NCBI GenBank assembly: GCA_945827465.1
Contig: CALZOH010000033.1
Coordinates: 1 to 18,275, forward strand
Source: an uncultured Prevotellaceae bacterium
GTDB lineage: Bacteria; Bacteroidota; Bacteroidia; Bacteroidales; Bacteroidaceae
Length of the DNA stretch: 18,275 bases
Direction of reading: 5' to 3'
Shown here: positions 1 to 7,412 of the stretch, in pieces
Numbering within the stretch: the stretch's first letter is position 1
How the letters are laid out: each line of letters opens with the position of its first letter
Translations under genes and position numbers: made by a program
Notes under the pieces: model-generated
What the model was told of the DNA's origin: nothing
What the model saw: the letters and a program-made list of their open reading frames with translations, nothing else
Databases searched by the model: none

Positions 1-190
1 AGGCTCATGTGGTCATAGCAAAGGCCTTCTTGAGTGGCGAGAGAGGCTCATGTGGTCATAGCAAAGGCTTCTCTCGAGGGTCAAGAGAAGGTCATGTGAT
101 TTCGCACGAGGCTCTCTTGAGTGTCAAGAAAGGGTCTTGCTATTTCGCACAAGTCTCACTCGAGTGGCGAGTGAGACTTTGTGCATCATG
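1..190. repeat. Degenerate 43-bp tandem array of palindromes (array 1), probably running off the left edge
   Basis: Four diverged units recur with a 43-44 bp step. The core dyads are CTTGAGTGGCGAG (29-41), CTCGAGGGTCAAG (73-85), CTTGAGTGTCAAG (116-128) and CTCGAGTGGCGAG (159-171). The first 22 bases of unit 1 (1-22) recur exactly at 44-65. Between the core dyads lie weaker ones (about 8-16, 51-59, 96-107 and 136-153, the last with CTTG/CAAG arms). The period is not a multiple of three and no credible gene overlaps, so coding is unlikely. The array lies on the 3' side of the GH20 gene. It is not CRISPR-like, because there is no conserved repeat with unrelated spacers. Function is unknown. Confidence 0.75.
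147..184 (-). terminator. Long hairpin just 3' of the GH20 gene (last unit of array 1)
   Basis: GCACAAGTCTCACTCG (147-162) pairs with CGAGTGAGACTTTGTGC (168-184), giving a 16-bp stem with one bulged A and a 5-nt loop. It starts 27 nt after the GH20 stop codon. No clear U tract follows on the minus strand, so it may act as an RNA 3'-end stabiliser or as one member of the palindrome array rather than as a standard intrinsic terminator. Confidence 0.5.
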
Positions 191-211
191 ATTGAATGAC
201 TGATTGGGGAT

Positions 212-2095
212 TTATTCCGGATAGCGGAAACGCAATCCTTTTGCTTCCGAAACATGACCGCGTTCATCAAGATGAATGGGAATAAAGGTAACAATCCACA
301 TTGTGGCCGGATAAACGCGGGGACAATAGATCTCAATGCGGTTCCAGCCCTTGTGCAAGGGCAGATAGGCCGGTTGGCGCATCCAACTGAACTGTTCGGC
401 CGTGAAGGGCACTTCCTGGGGAGCTTGGAACCAGGTGTCGTAATGGTATTTATAAGCTCCGGGTTCTTTCCAAGGATCTTTGGGATAGATTTCGGCTTGA
501 TTGACGAAGAGGCGACCCTCTGCCTCCCATTCACCTTGATAACCGATGCCGTCGGAGTTCTTATTGGCTCGGCCGGGTGAGTCAAATCCCAACCAGGCAG
601 TAATGGTGGTGTCTTTGTCCACATAGAGATCGGTCATCATCCACGCGTCCATCGTAGGTGTCATTTTTACATCGTGGAGGCGGCAGAAGGCAGCCAGATC
701 CACGGCACCTCCGCGGGCCTTCTCCCACGTCATGTGTTCGCGCTGAGCACCGCGTCGTTGCGGCAGTGTTACCTTCCACGGCAGATGGGCGTTGGCAGCC
801 CAGCGCATGTCCCAGTCGTAGAGGTAGCGGTCGCGGTGGTAAGCCATGCGTTGCTCGAAGTCCACCAGCGAGCGATAGATGTCGGTATCCTCCACAGGAA
901 TTAATTCTTCGCGATCGATAGATAGTTGTTTGCCTCCGCACCAATAGCGCTCGGCAAACGAGAGCAGGCCATTGGGCATGCCGTTTTGGGGAAAGGTGAG
1001 GTTCTTGTCGGCCACTCTCACGTCGTTCCATAGGCAAAGGATACCTCCCAAGGCTTTGTCGTTGGCCTGGTCAACACCGCAGGGCGTATGGAGGAAATAC
1101 TTGGTGGTATTCAGAAGGGGATTGCCCGAGTTCAGATAGCCTTGGTAGGAGTCGATGTAGCGGCGCGGATATGGTTCGGTCAAGAGGCGGGTGCCGATGC
1201 TGCCATACCAGATTTGTCCTACGGTCGTAGTCGAAGGCGGCAGGCCCGGATCCCAAGCTACAGGCGTGCGGCCGTGGGCCTTCACCAAGTCTTCGCAAAA
1301 CTTCATGAAGCTTTCGGGTTGCTCCACCCTAACTTCATCGGAACCGATGTGGAAGTAGGGGCAATCGCTGGCTGGAATCTCTGCGAAGAACTCTTCGAGG
1401 CAGGCCTTGAGCACCTCCATTCCCTGTGGCGAAGCCATCGAGAAACCGAAGGTGTCGTTGAAGTAGCGACTGTGACCGGGCATGTCGATTTCGGGAATGA
1501 TGGTGATGCCACGTTCGCGGGCATAGGCTATCACTTCGCGTATCTCGTGATAAGTATAGAACTTCCCTTCATCGCGTCCCTTGCGCTGGAACTTCGGGTC
1601 GTTGAGTTGCGGGTAAGCCCGGCACTCGATGCGCCAGGCCGGATTGTCGGTGAGGTGCCAGTGGAAGACATTGATCTTATAAAAGGAGAAGAGGTCGAGT
1701 TCGCGCTTCAGCATCTCGACGGGACGGAAGTTGCGGCCCGTATCGTGCATAAAACCTCGAATGGGAAAGGCAGGCCAGTCGCGAATGGTCACCTGCGGTA
1801 CCCGCCCTTCGGCATCTTCTAACTGGCGGAGCGTGACACGCGCCCAAACCATTCCTTGCGCCGTCTTGGCACGCAAACGCACCGTCGAGCCTTTCACCTC
1901 AAGGGTGTAGCCTTCATCGGGCAATGACAAACGAGTGTCGACACGGGCATCGACCTTGCGCACCGATACTTTCTCTTGAGAACGTACCGTCATCTCACGG
2001 GGTTGCGGAATCAGTTGTTGGGCACTGAGCGGCAGTGCCAACAGCAACAAAAGGGCACTCATCGACCCACGAAAACAAGAAACAAGTCTTTTCAT
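212..2095 (-). CDS. Secreted GH20 beta-N-acetylhexosaminidase
   Basis: The protein has 627 residues and should release terminal N-acetylhexosamine from glycans in the periplasm or at the cell surface. The start chosen is the ATG at 2095, because it begins directly with a signal peptide (basic MKRLVSCFRG, a leucine-rich core, cleavage near LSA-QQ at about residue 25). The frame extends upstream to 2149 but without a signal-like start. A GH20 N-terminal domain (about 28-108) precedes the (beta/alpha)8 catalytic domain, which opens with RGFMHDTGRNF (113-123; R121 likely binds substrate). The catalytic pair is D253-E254 in FHIGSDEV, where many relatives have GGDE. NVFHWHLTD (142-150) and PEIDMPGH (201-208) are further GH20 signatures. 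Roughly 150 C-terminal residues look like a beta-sandwich accessory module that I cannot name. It is transcribed alone, divergently from the GH43 gene. Confidence 0.93.
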   Translation of the reverse strand: MKRLVSCFRGSMSALLLLLALPLSAQQLIPQPREMTVRSQEKVSVRKVDARVDTRLSLPDEGYTLEVKGSTVRLRAKTAQGMVWARVTLRQLEDAEGRVPQVTIRDWPAFPIRGFMHDTGRNFRPVEMLKRELDLFSFYKINVFHWHLTDNPAWRIECRAYPQLNDPKFQRKGRDEGKFYTYHEIREVIAYARERGITIIPEIDMPGHSRYFNDTFGFSMASPQGMEVLKACLEEFFAEIPASDCPYFHIGSDEVRVEQPESFMKFCEDLVKAHGRTPVAWDPGLPPSTTTVGQIWYGSIGTRLLTEPYPRRYIDSYQGYLNSGNPLLNTTKYFLHTPCGVDQANDKALGGILCLWNDVRVADKNLTFPQNGMPNGLLSFAERYWCGGKQLSIDREELIPVEDTDIYRSLVDFEQRMAYHRDRYLYDWDMRWAANAHLPWKVTLPQRRGAQREHMTWEKARGGAVDLAAFCRLHDVKMTPTMDAWMMTDLYVDKDTTITAWLGFDSPGRANKNSDGIGYQGEWEAEGRLFVNQAEIYPKDPWKEPGAYKYHYDTWFQAPQEVPFTAEQFSWMRQPAYLPLHKGWNRIEIYCPRVYPATMWIVTFIPIHLDERGHVSEAKGLRFRYPE

Positions 2096-2160
2096 ATAAT
2101 CATAAAATAGATGGATACAACGAAGGAAGCAGTAGGCCAGAAGGAACATCGCTCCGAGGG

Positions 2161-2189
2161 CAAAGTTAGCAGAATTATTTCAGCTGCAA
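2161..2189 (-). promoter_or_regulatory. Promoter of the GH20 gene
   Basis: On the minus strand a TAACTTTG box (2161-2168) matches the Bacteroidota sigma-ABfr -7 consensus TAnnTTTG. A TTG (2187-2189) lies 18 nt upstream as a -33 element. The box is about 65 nt from the ATG at 2095, leaving a leader of about 60 nt. Confidence 0.75.
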
Positions 2190-2287
2190 CCTGCGTTGGG
2201 TTCGTTTTGTGATGAATTACAGTGGGAGAAACGGCTACTATGTATATTTCAGTTAGAGCGAAAGAGCGAAACCTATTATCTTTATTG

Positions 2288-2295
2288 TAACTTTG
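2288..2295 (+). promoter_or_regulatory. Promoter -7 box of the GH43 gene
   Basis: TAACTTTG is a perfect match to TAnnTTTG, 44 nt before the ATG at 2340. No good TTTG is seen at the -33 position, so the upstream element is weak or an activator may help. With the oppositely oriented promoter at 2161-2189 it makes a compact divergent control region (2096-2339). Confidence 0.65.
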
Positions 2296-2339
2296 CATGC
2301 ATCGTAAAACAGAAAGAATCATCCATCGCATTAACGCTT

Positions 2340-3383
2340 ATGACACGAAACATCCACCTGCTGCTACTTACGCTCGGCCTCACCCTCGGCCTCACCGCCC
2401 AGGCCAAGAGCGAACGAAAATATAAGGGCTACCTCTTTGCGTACTTCACCGGCAACGGTGAGGGTGAAGAAGCCATTCACTTTGCCCTGAGCCGCGACGG
2501 CTTCACTTATCAGGCCCTCAATGGCGACCGCCCCATCCTCTCCTCGCAGGCCATCAGTCAGACCGGAGGTGTGCGCGACCCTCACATCCTGCGCGGCCGC
2601 AATGGCTGGTTCTACATGGTGGTGACCGACATGCGCTCTGCCTTGGGCTGGGACTCCAACCGCGCCATGGTCTTGCTCAAGAGTCGTAACTTGATAGACT
2701 GGACCTCGTCTGTGGTCAACATCCAGCAGAAGTATGCCGGTCAGGAAGATCTCAAACGCGTGTGGGCGCCCCAGACCATCTACGATGCACAGGCCGGGAA
2801 ATACCTGCTCTACTGGTCGATGAAGCACGGCGACGGGGCCGACATGATTTATTATGCTTATGCCAATGCCGACTTCACCGACTTGGAAGGCGAGCCTCGC
2901 CCCTTGTTCCTGCCTCGCGACGGCAAGTCGTGCATCGATGGCGACATTGTGGAGAAGGACGGTCTCTTCCACCTTTTCTACAAGACCGAAGGCCACGGCA
3001 ACGGTATCAAAGTGGCCACCACACGTGCCCTCACCTCCGGCCGATGGGACGAGCAACCCGACTATAAGCAGCAGACGCGCGATGCCGTCGAAGGGGCAGG
3101 CGTGTTTAAGTTGATAGGGCAGGACAAATACATTCTGATGTATGACGTCTATATGAACGGTCGGTATGAGTTTACCGAAACTACCGACTTGCAGCACTTC
3201 CGCAAGACCGACCGGCCGGTCACGATGAACTTCCACCCGCGCCACGGCACCGTGATTCCCGTTACCGCGAAAGAGATGAAGCGCCTTTGCCGCCACTTCG
3301 GCGATGACGACATCCTGACAACCCTTTTGGGCGAGAAGAGAAGTATGCCCGCTTTTGTGGGAGTTTCTTTGTCGGTAAAATAA
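2340..3383 (+). CDS. Secreted GH43-type glycosidase (arabinosidase/xylosidase-like)
   Basis: This is a 347-residue protein with a signal peptide (MTRNIHLLLL then LGLTLGLTAQA, cleavage near residue 22). The open frame begins at 2196, but the ATG at 2340 is preferred because it starts the signal peptide and lies just after a -7 box. The body fits a single five-bladed propeller with no accessory domain: YLFAYFTGN (31-39), GGVRDPHI (76-83), RVWAPQTIYD (140-149), CIDGDIVEKDG (198-208) and VEGAGVFK (250-257). From family knowledge, likely catalytic acids are D80 (RDP), D200 or D202, and E251 as general acid. This assignment is by motif only. The substrate cannot be read from sequence; arabinose- or xylose-containing side chains are usual for GH43. 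No partner gene is co-transcribed. Confidence 0.85.
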   Translation: MTRNIHLLLLTLGLTLGLTAQAKSERKYKGYLFAYFTGNGEGEEAIHFALSRDGFTYQALNGDRPILSSQAISQTGGVRDPHILRGRNGWFYMVVTDMRSALGWDSNRAMVLLKSRNLIDWTSSVVNIQQKYAGQEDLKRVWAPQTIYDAQAGKYLLYWSMKHGDGADMIYYAYANADFTDLEGEPRPLFLPRDGKSCIDGDIVEKDGLFHLFYKTEGHGNGIKVATTRALTSGRWDEQPDYKQQTRDAVEGAGVFKLIGQDKYILMYDVYMNGRYEFTETTDLQHFRKTDRPVTMNFHPRHGTVIPVTAKEMKRLCRHFGDDDILTTLLGEKRSMPAFVGVSLSVK

Positions 3384-3399
3384 AAAAACACTACTTTTG
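3368..3399 (+). promoter_or_regulatory. Promoter of the nucleotidyltransferase gene
   Basis: TTTG (3368-3371), then 20 nt, then TACTTTTG (3392-3399): a close fit to TTTG-N19-21-TAnnTTTG. The -33 element lies inside the last codons of the GH43 gene, so the downstream gene can be expressed independently of it. The leader is about 30 nt. Confidence 0.78.
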
Positions 3400-3437
3400 T
3401 AGTCAGTAAAAATGCACGTTAATTTAATAATTTACAT

Positions 3438-4355
3438 ATGAAACCTACATTATTTTTACTTGCTGCCGGTATGGGCAGCCGTTATGGAGGCTTGAAGCAG
3501 ATGGACGGTCTGGGCCCCAATGGTGAAACAATCATGGACTACTCCATTTATGATGCCATTAACGCCGGTTTCGGCAAGTTGGTCTTTGTTATTCGCAAGG
3601 ACTTCGAGAAAGACTTCCGCGAGAAGGTGGTGAGCAAGTACGAAGGTCATTTGCCCGTAGAGGTAGTGTTCCAGTCATTGGAAGACCTGCCCGAAGGCTT
3701 CACAGTGCCCGAAGGTCGTACCAAGCCGTGGGGAACCAACCACGCCGTACTGATGGGTAAGGATGTGATCAAGGAACCTTTTGCCGTGATCAACTGCGAC
3801 GACTTCTATGGTCGCGACAGCTTCAACGTAATGGGCAAGTTCCTCAGCGAACTGCCTGAAGGTAGTACGGGTAAGTACTCCATGGTAGGCTTCCGCGTAG
3901 GCAACACGTTGAGCGAAAGCGGTACCGTTTCACGCGGTGTATGCGCTACGGGCGAAGGCAACTTCCTCGAGACCGTGGTTGAGCGCACCAAGATTGAGCG
4001 CAAGGAAGACGGTGAGGTGAAATATCTCAGCGAAGACGAGAGCACCTGGGTAGCCATCCCCGACACCACACCCGTGAGCATGAACTTCTGGGGCTTCACT
4101 CCCGACTATTTCGCTCACAGCGCTGAGTACTTCAAGTACTTCCTCGGTCTGGAGTCGACCAAGAAGAACCTCAAGGCTGAGTTCTTCATCCCCTTGATGA
4201 TTGACAAACTCATCAAAGAAGGTACTGCCACCGTTGAAGTGCTCGACACCACCAGCAAGTGGTTCGGCGTTACCTATCCCGAAGATCGCCCCGAAACCGT
4301 AGCCAAGATCAAGAAACTGGTTGAAGACGGCGTATATCCTGAAAAGTTGTTCTAA
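3438..4355 (+). CDS. Sugar-phosphate nucleotidyltransferase family protein
   Basis: The protein has 305 residues, is cytosolic, and has no signal peptide. The N-terminal Rossmann-like nucleotidyltransferase fold is clear: LLAAGMGSRYGGLKQMDGLG (7-26) is the nucleotide-binding loop with a conserved lysine at K20, WGTNHAVL (98-105) is the base/sugar-phosphate region, and INCDDFYG (118-125) carries the metal-binding aspartates D121/D122. It should transfer an NMP from an NTP to a sugar-1-phosphate. The motifs resemble GalU/RmlA relatives, but the C-terminal part belongs to a Bacteroidota-type family whose sugar is not defined by sequence, so no gene symbol is given. It is flanked by its own promoter and terminator and is therefore probably monocistronic. 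Codon use looks like that of a well-expressed gene. Confidence 0.88.
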   Translation: MKPTLFLLAAGMGSRYGGLKQMDGLGPNGETIMDYSIYDAINAGFGKLVFVIRKDFEKDFREKVVSKYEGHLPVEVVFQSLEDLPEGFTVPEGRTKPWGTNHAVLMGKDVIKEPFAVINCDDFYGRDSFNVMGKFLSELPEGSTGKYSMVGFRVGNTLSESGTVSRGVCATGEGNFLETVVERTKIERKEDGEVKYLSEDESTWVAIPDTTPVSMNFWGFTPDYFAHSAEYFKYFLGLESTKKNLKAEFFIPLMIDKLIKEGTATVEVLDTTSKWFGVTYPEDRPETVAKIKKLVEDGVYPEKLF

Positions 4356-4368
4356 TCAACCCACCCTC

Positions 4369-4410
4369 ATCCCCTGCCATCGGAGTAGCTGCCGATAGCA
4401 GGGGATTTTT
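4369..4410 (+). terminator. Rho-independent terminator of the nucleotidyltransferase gene
   Basis: ATCCCCTGC (4369-4377) pairs with GCAGGGGAT (4398-4406). An inner stem, ATCGG with CCGAT, lies within it. TTTT follows at 4407-4410. It starts 14 nt after the stop codon. Confidence 0.88.
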
Positions 4411-4464
4411 ATGACAATCACCCTTTTTTCGATTCACAAATCATCATTCCATAAAAGACAAACA

Positions 4465-5550
4465 ATGAAAGTAAAGAGTTTATTCGTATGTGCCCTGGGC
4501 ACATTGATGTTCGCATTGAACGCCTGCCAGTCAGGCCAGCCCCAACCCACCGCCCAGCGCTGGACCGAAGAGCGTGCCAACGCCTGGTATGAGCAAAAGC
4601 CTTGGATGGCCGGAGCCGACTATATCAACGCTGATGCCATCAATCAGATTGAAATGTGGAGCAAGGATACCTACAACCACGATCAGATCGACCACGAATT
4701 AACCTGGGCCGAAGACTTGGGCTTCACTACGCTGCGCGTTTACCTCAGCAGTGTGGTATATGAAAACGATCCCGAAGGTCTGAAGGAACGCATGGGCGAC
4801 TTCCTCACCATCTGTCAGAATCATGGAATCACTCCGCTCTTCTGCATCTTCGACGATTGTTGGAACGCCGAGTCGAGCTATGGCAAGCAACCCGACCCTA
4901 AACCCGGTGTTCACAATTCCGGTTGGGTACAAGATCCTTCTGTTTCTCTGCGCGCAGATACTGCCGCCCTCTATCCGAAATTGGAAAAGTACGTGAAAGA
5001 CTTGCTCACTACCTTTGGCAACGACGAGCGTATTCTGCTCTGGGACCTCTGGAACGAGCCGGGTAACAGCAATCACGGAGTAAGCACCTTACCCATGCTC
5101 AAGAAGGTATTTCAATGGGCTCGCGAGGTGAATCCGTCGCAACCCCTCACGTGCGGCGTTTGGAATTGGGCAGACAGCTTCGCGCCTCTCAATGCTTTCC
5201 AATTGGAGAACTCCGATGTGATCTCTTACCACAACTATAACGACCGTGACGACCACGCCGCTTGCATCAAATACCTCAAGATGTTCAACCGTCCGCTCAT
5301 CTGTACGGAGTATATGGCCCGTCGTAACAACAGTCTTTTCCAGACGGTGATGCCATTGCTCAAGGAGAACAAGGTGGTCGCCATCAACTGGGGATTTGTA
5401 TCAGGCAAGACCAACACCATTTTCGCTTGGGATGAACCCCTGCCCGATCAGAAGGAACCCAAACTCTGGTTCCACGACATCTTCCGTCAGGATGGTAGCG
5501 TGTTCTGCCAGGAAGAAGTAGACACCATCAAATCTCTTACAGGGAAGTAG
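4465..5550 (+). CDS. GH5-like (clan A) glycoside hydrolase lipoprotein
   Basis: The frame opens at 4411, but translation most likely starts at the ATG at 4465, giving a 361-residue lipoprotein. Its signal peptide MKVKSLFVCALGTLMFALNA ends in lipobox LNAC (C21). The (beta/alpha)8 fold of clan GH-A is shown by RVYLSS (91-96) on an early strand, LWDLWNEPG (192-200) with acid/base E198, YHNYN (255-259), and ICTEYMAR (279-286) with nucleophile E282. INWGFVSGKTN (307-317) fits the tryptophan strand 8. Relatives are annotated as cellulase-family hydrolases, mannanases or xylanases. The exact substrate is open. The protein is probably anchored to the outer membrane. It is preceded by a terminator and followed by a strong one, so it is monocistronic. 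No convincing TAnnTTTG box is seen in 4411-4464. Confidence 0.87.
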   Translation: MKVKSLFVCALGTLMFALNACQSGQPQPTAQRWTEERANAWYEQKPWMAGADYINADAINQIEMWSKDTYNHDQIDHELTWAEDLGFTTLRVYLSSVVYENDPEGLKERMGDFLTICQNHGITPLFCIFDDCWNAESSYGKQPDPKPGVHNSGWVQDPSVSLRADTAALYPKLEKYVKDLLTTFGNDERILLWDLWNEPGNSNHGVSTLPMLKKVFQWAREVNPSQPLTCGVWNWADSFAPLNAFQLENSDVISYHNYNDRDDHAACIKYLKMFNRPLICTEYMARRNNSLFQTVMPLLKENKVVAINWGFVSGKTNTIFAWDEPLPDQKEPKLWFHDIFRQDGSVFCQEEVDTIKSLTGK

Positions 5551-5577
5551 CACTCACTGTAGGATTTCCATCAACAG

Positions 5578-5615
5578 CCTGCAACGCCTTATTCCTCGCG
5601 TTGCAGGTTTTTCTT
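5578..5615 (+). terminator. Rho-independent terminator of the GH5-like gene
   Basis: CCTGCAACGC (5578-5587) and GCGTTGCAGG (5598-5607) form a perfect 10-bp stem with a 10-nt loop, followed by TTTTTCTT. It lies 27 nt after the stop codon. It separates the gene from the palindrome array downstream, so the array is unlikely to be part of this mRNA unless termination leaks. Confidence 0.93.
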
Positions 5616-5659
5616 GTACTTAGTAGGAATGTCTATCTTTCATTGCGGATGGTCTGTCG

Positions 5660-6015
5660 TATTGAGTATTCAAGACATACTCACGTGGTGAGTAAGCCGA
5701 GACTACTGAGTATAACAGACTAACTCACGTGATGAGTAAGTAGAGCATACTAATTAGGTTGGCCAACTCGTGCTGTGAGTGAATCAAGCATACCGAGTAT
5801 GCGGTGGTAACTCACATGATGAGTTGATGAAAATATCGAGTATGCAAGACCAACTCACGTCATGAGTAAGAAAAAATACTAAGTATGCCAAGCCAACTCA
5901 CTTCATGAGTTGAAGAAAATACCGAGTATGTCGGACTAACTCACAACATGAGTAGACAAAAATACTGAGTAGTCCGGACTAACTCATGATGTGAGTAAGG
6001 AAGGAATACCGAGTA
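5660..6015. repeat. 43-bp tandem array with two alternating dyads (array 2), nine B sites and eight A sites
   Basis: A sites follow ACTCACnnnnTGAGT and begin at 5679, 5723, 5766, 5810, 5853, 5896, 5939 and 5982 (steps 44, 43, 44, 43, 43, 43, 43). The first is a perfect dyad, ACTCAC-GTG-GTGAGT. B sites follow TACygAGTA and begin at 5660, 5704, 5748, 5791, 5834, 5877, 5920, 5963 and 6007 (steps 43 or 44); the one at 5748 (TACTAATTA) is decayed. A and B centres alternate about 21-22 bp apart. Sequence between the sites is poorly conserved. The array fills the gap between the 3' ends of the GH5-like gene and the chromate transporter pair. The period is incompatible with coding. It lacks long identical repeats with unique spacers, so it is not CRISPR. 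Function is unknown. Confidence 0.88.
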
Positions 6016-6092
6016 GTCTGCTCTATATCCGGGCAGAGATGAGCAATAGGTGTAAGGATACTGGATTTTCTCCAATGAAGAATAGTGGTGAA

Positions 6093-6668
6093 TCAATAGT
6101 ATAATAGCAATCCCGCGATGGCGCAATAGACAATCATGCGAATAGGATGTATCTTCATCCATTGCGTACCGATAAACGTAAAGATGAAGATGAAGAGACT
6201 GATGCCGAACTGCCAGGGGCTCTCTGTGGGTGTACCGAAGTTCTCGGCCGTCATTAAGAGTAATGCTGCGGCTGCAATGAGTCCTACCACGGTGGGACGC
6301 AACAACTCTAACATGGATTTGACCACCGGGTGGTCGTGGAAGTGATGAAAGATACGGATTACGACAATCATCAGCAAGAAACTGGGCAGCACCACGGCCA
6401 GTGTGGCCACTACGCTGCCCAGGATTCCCATCCAGGGTGCATATCCTTCGCCCACTACGGCGGCGTAACCTACGTAGGTGGCAGAGTTGATGCCTATCGG
6501 GCCCGGCGTCATCTGGCTCACCGCCACGATGTCGGTAAACTCGGAACTCGATAACCACTTGTGACTCGTTACCACTTCACCCTGTATGAGCGAAATCATG
6601 GCATATCCTCCGCCAAATCCGAAGATCCCTATCTTTAGAAAGGCAATAAACAGTTGTAGGAAAATCAT
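6093..6668 (-). CDS. Chromate transporter family protein, second half-size subunit
   Basis: This 191-residue inner-membrane protein is a single ChrA domain (short-chain type). Hydrophobic segments span most of the chain. The N-terminal signature GIFGFGGGYAMISLIQGEVV (14-33) and the MTPGP loop are typical of the family. Long ChrA proteins carry two such domains in one chain; here they come from adjacent genes, so the two products probably form a heterodimer. It starts 12 nt after the stop of the upstream subunit (7217-6681), with no room for a separate promoter. From the family, the role would be anion (chromate/sulfate-like) movement, but the physiological substrate in anaerobic Bacteroidales is not established. 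The 3' end faces palindrome array 2, with no clear U-tract terminator between. Confidence 0.9.
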   Translation of the reverse strand: MIFLQLFIAFLKIGIFGFGGGYAMISLIQGEVVTSHKWLSSSEFTDIVAVSQMTPGPIGINSATYVGYAAVVGEGYAPWMGILGSVVATLAVVLPSFLLMIVVIRIFHHFHDHPVVKSMLELLRPTVVGLIAAAALLLMTAENFGTPTESPWQFGISLFIFIFTFIGTQWMKIHPIRMIVYCAIAGLLLYY

Positions 6669-6680
6669 TGTGCGCTCAGT

Positions 6681-7217
6681 TTAACTTTTAACCAATTTGC
6701 CATACAGAAAACCTCCGACGGCAACCAATAGAACAATATAGATGGGCGAGATTCCCATCAACCAAATAGCCAGGGCCGTAAAGACGGGGAGCCATAGGTT
6801 GCTCAGCGTGATATGGGCTGTGCGTGCCAACTTGATGCAGGGTGCGGCGATGAGGGCAACGACAGCCGGACGGATGCCTTTAAACACGGCCTCGATCAGA
6901 CGGCTGTCACCCACGGTGGTGAAGAAAAGGGCAATGGCGAGCACGATGAGAAAGCTGGGCAACACCGTACCCGCGGCCAAGGAAAGGCTGCCCTTCAGAC
7001 CACGAAGGCGGTGGCCGATATAGATACTGAAGTTAACGGCGAATACTCCGGGTAAGGTCTGAGAAATGGCCATCAGGTCCAGAAACTCTTCCTCTGTGAT
7101 CCACTTGTGACGATTAACCACCTCCTCTTGGATGAGGGGTATCATCGCATAACCTCCGCCCAGCGTAAAGCTGCCGATCTTGAAAAACGTCTTAAATCCT
7201 TGCCAACAAACTCCCAT
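6681..7217 (-). CDS. Chromate transporter family protein, first half-size subunit
   Basis: This 178-residue short-chain ChrA domain is the first gene of a two-gene operon. The signature FTLGGGYAMIPLIQEEVV and the following HKWITEEEFLDLMAISQTLPG closely parallel the partner protein at the same positions, so the two look like an old duplication that has diverged. Several hydrophobic segments fit about five to six membrane passes. It should work as a pair with the downstream product. The ATG at 7217 is supported by the signature starting within the first 20 residues and by a promoter box 25 nt upstream. Confidence 0.9.
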   Translation of the reverse strand: MGVCWQGFKTFFKIGSFTLGGGYAMIPLIQEEVVNRHKWITEEEFLDLMAISQTLPGVFAVNFSIYIGHRLRGLKGSLSLAAGTVLPSFLIVLAIALFFTTVGDSRLIEAVFKGIRPAVVALIAAPCIKLARTAHITLSNLWLPVFTALAIWLMGISPIYIVLLVAVGGFLYGKLVKS

Positions 7218-7241
7218 AGAATGCTATTGTTAATGACCGCG

Positions 7242-7272
7242 CAAAGTTACAAACAAATCCACTCACTGCCAA
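7242..7272 (-). promoter_or_regulatory. Promoter of the chromate transporter pair
   Basis: On the minus strand TTG (7270-7272), 20 nt, then TAACTTTG (7242-7249), a good fit to the Bacteroidota consensus. The start codon at 7217 is 24 nt below the box, so the leader is short. Confidence 0.78.
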
Positions 7273-7376
7273 GTCAGGCTTTAGTGAATGAAACGCTGCC
7301 CTGCGGCCGGCCCTCTCGCGGTTCAAGATGAAGGCTTTTTTAGAGCAGGTAAACCATGTGTTTATCTTAATATGAT

Positions 7377-7384
7377 TACTTTTG
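7377..7384 (+). promoter_or_regulatory. Promoter -7 box of the GH3 gene
   Basis: TACTTTTG matches TAnnTTTG and lies 28 nt before the ATG at 7413. No clear TTTG is seen 19-21 nt upstream. Apart from the two promoters I see nothing else definite in the divergent gap 7218-7412. Confidence 0.6.
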
Positions 7385-7412
7385 CAGCACAATTTCTTAT
7401 TCTTGTATCTCA

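Noticed and set aside
9..191. A 60-codon frame across array 1
   Set aside because: The 43-bp period shifts frame from unit to unit, so the repeats cannot encode a repeated peptide; no start context is seen.
1088..1822. A 244-codon open frame antisense to the GH20 gene
   Set aside because: It overlaps the catalytic domain of GH20, whose motifs are intact, and shows no signal or domain of its own.
2364..3296. A 310-codon open frame antisense to the GH43 gene
   Set aside because: It mirrors the GH43 coding sequence, has no start context and no family match; the GH43 frame carries clear motifs.
5660..6015. A CRISPR array
   Set aside because: The period is 43 bp, but the conserved parts are short degenerate dyads, the intervening bases are partly conserved rather than unique, and there are no cas genes.
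5941..6558. A 205-codon frame on the minus strand overlapping array 2 and the second ChrA gene
   Set aside because: It is the ChrA gene read in another frame, running on into the repeat array; the ChrA frame has the family signature and membrane segments.
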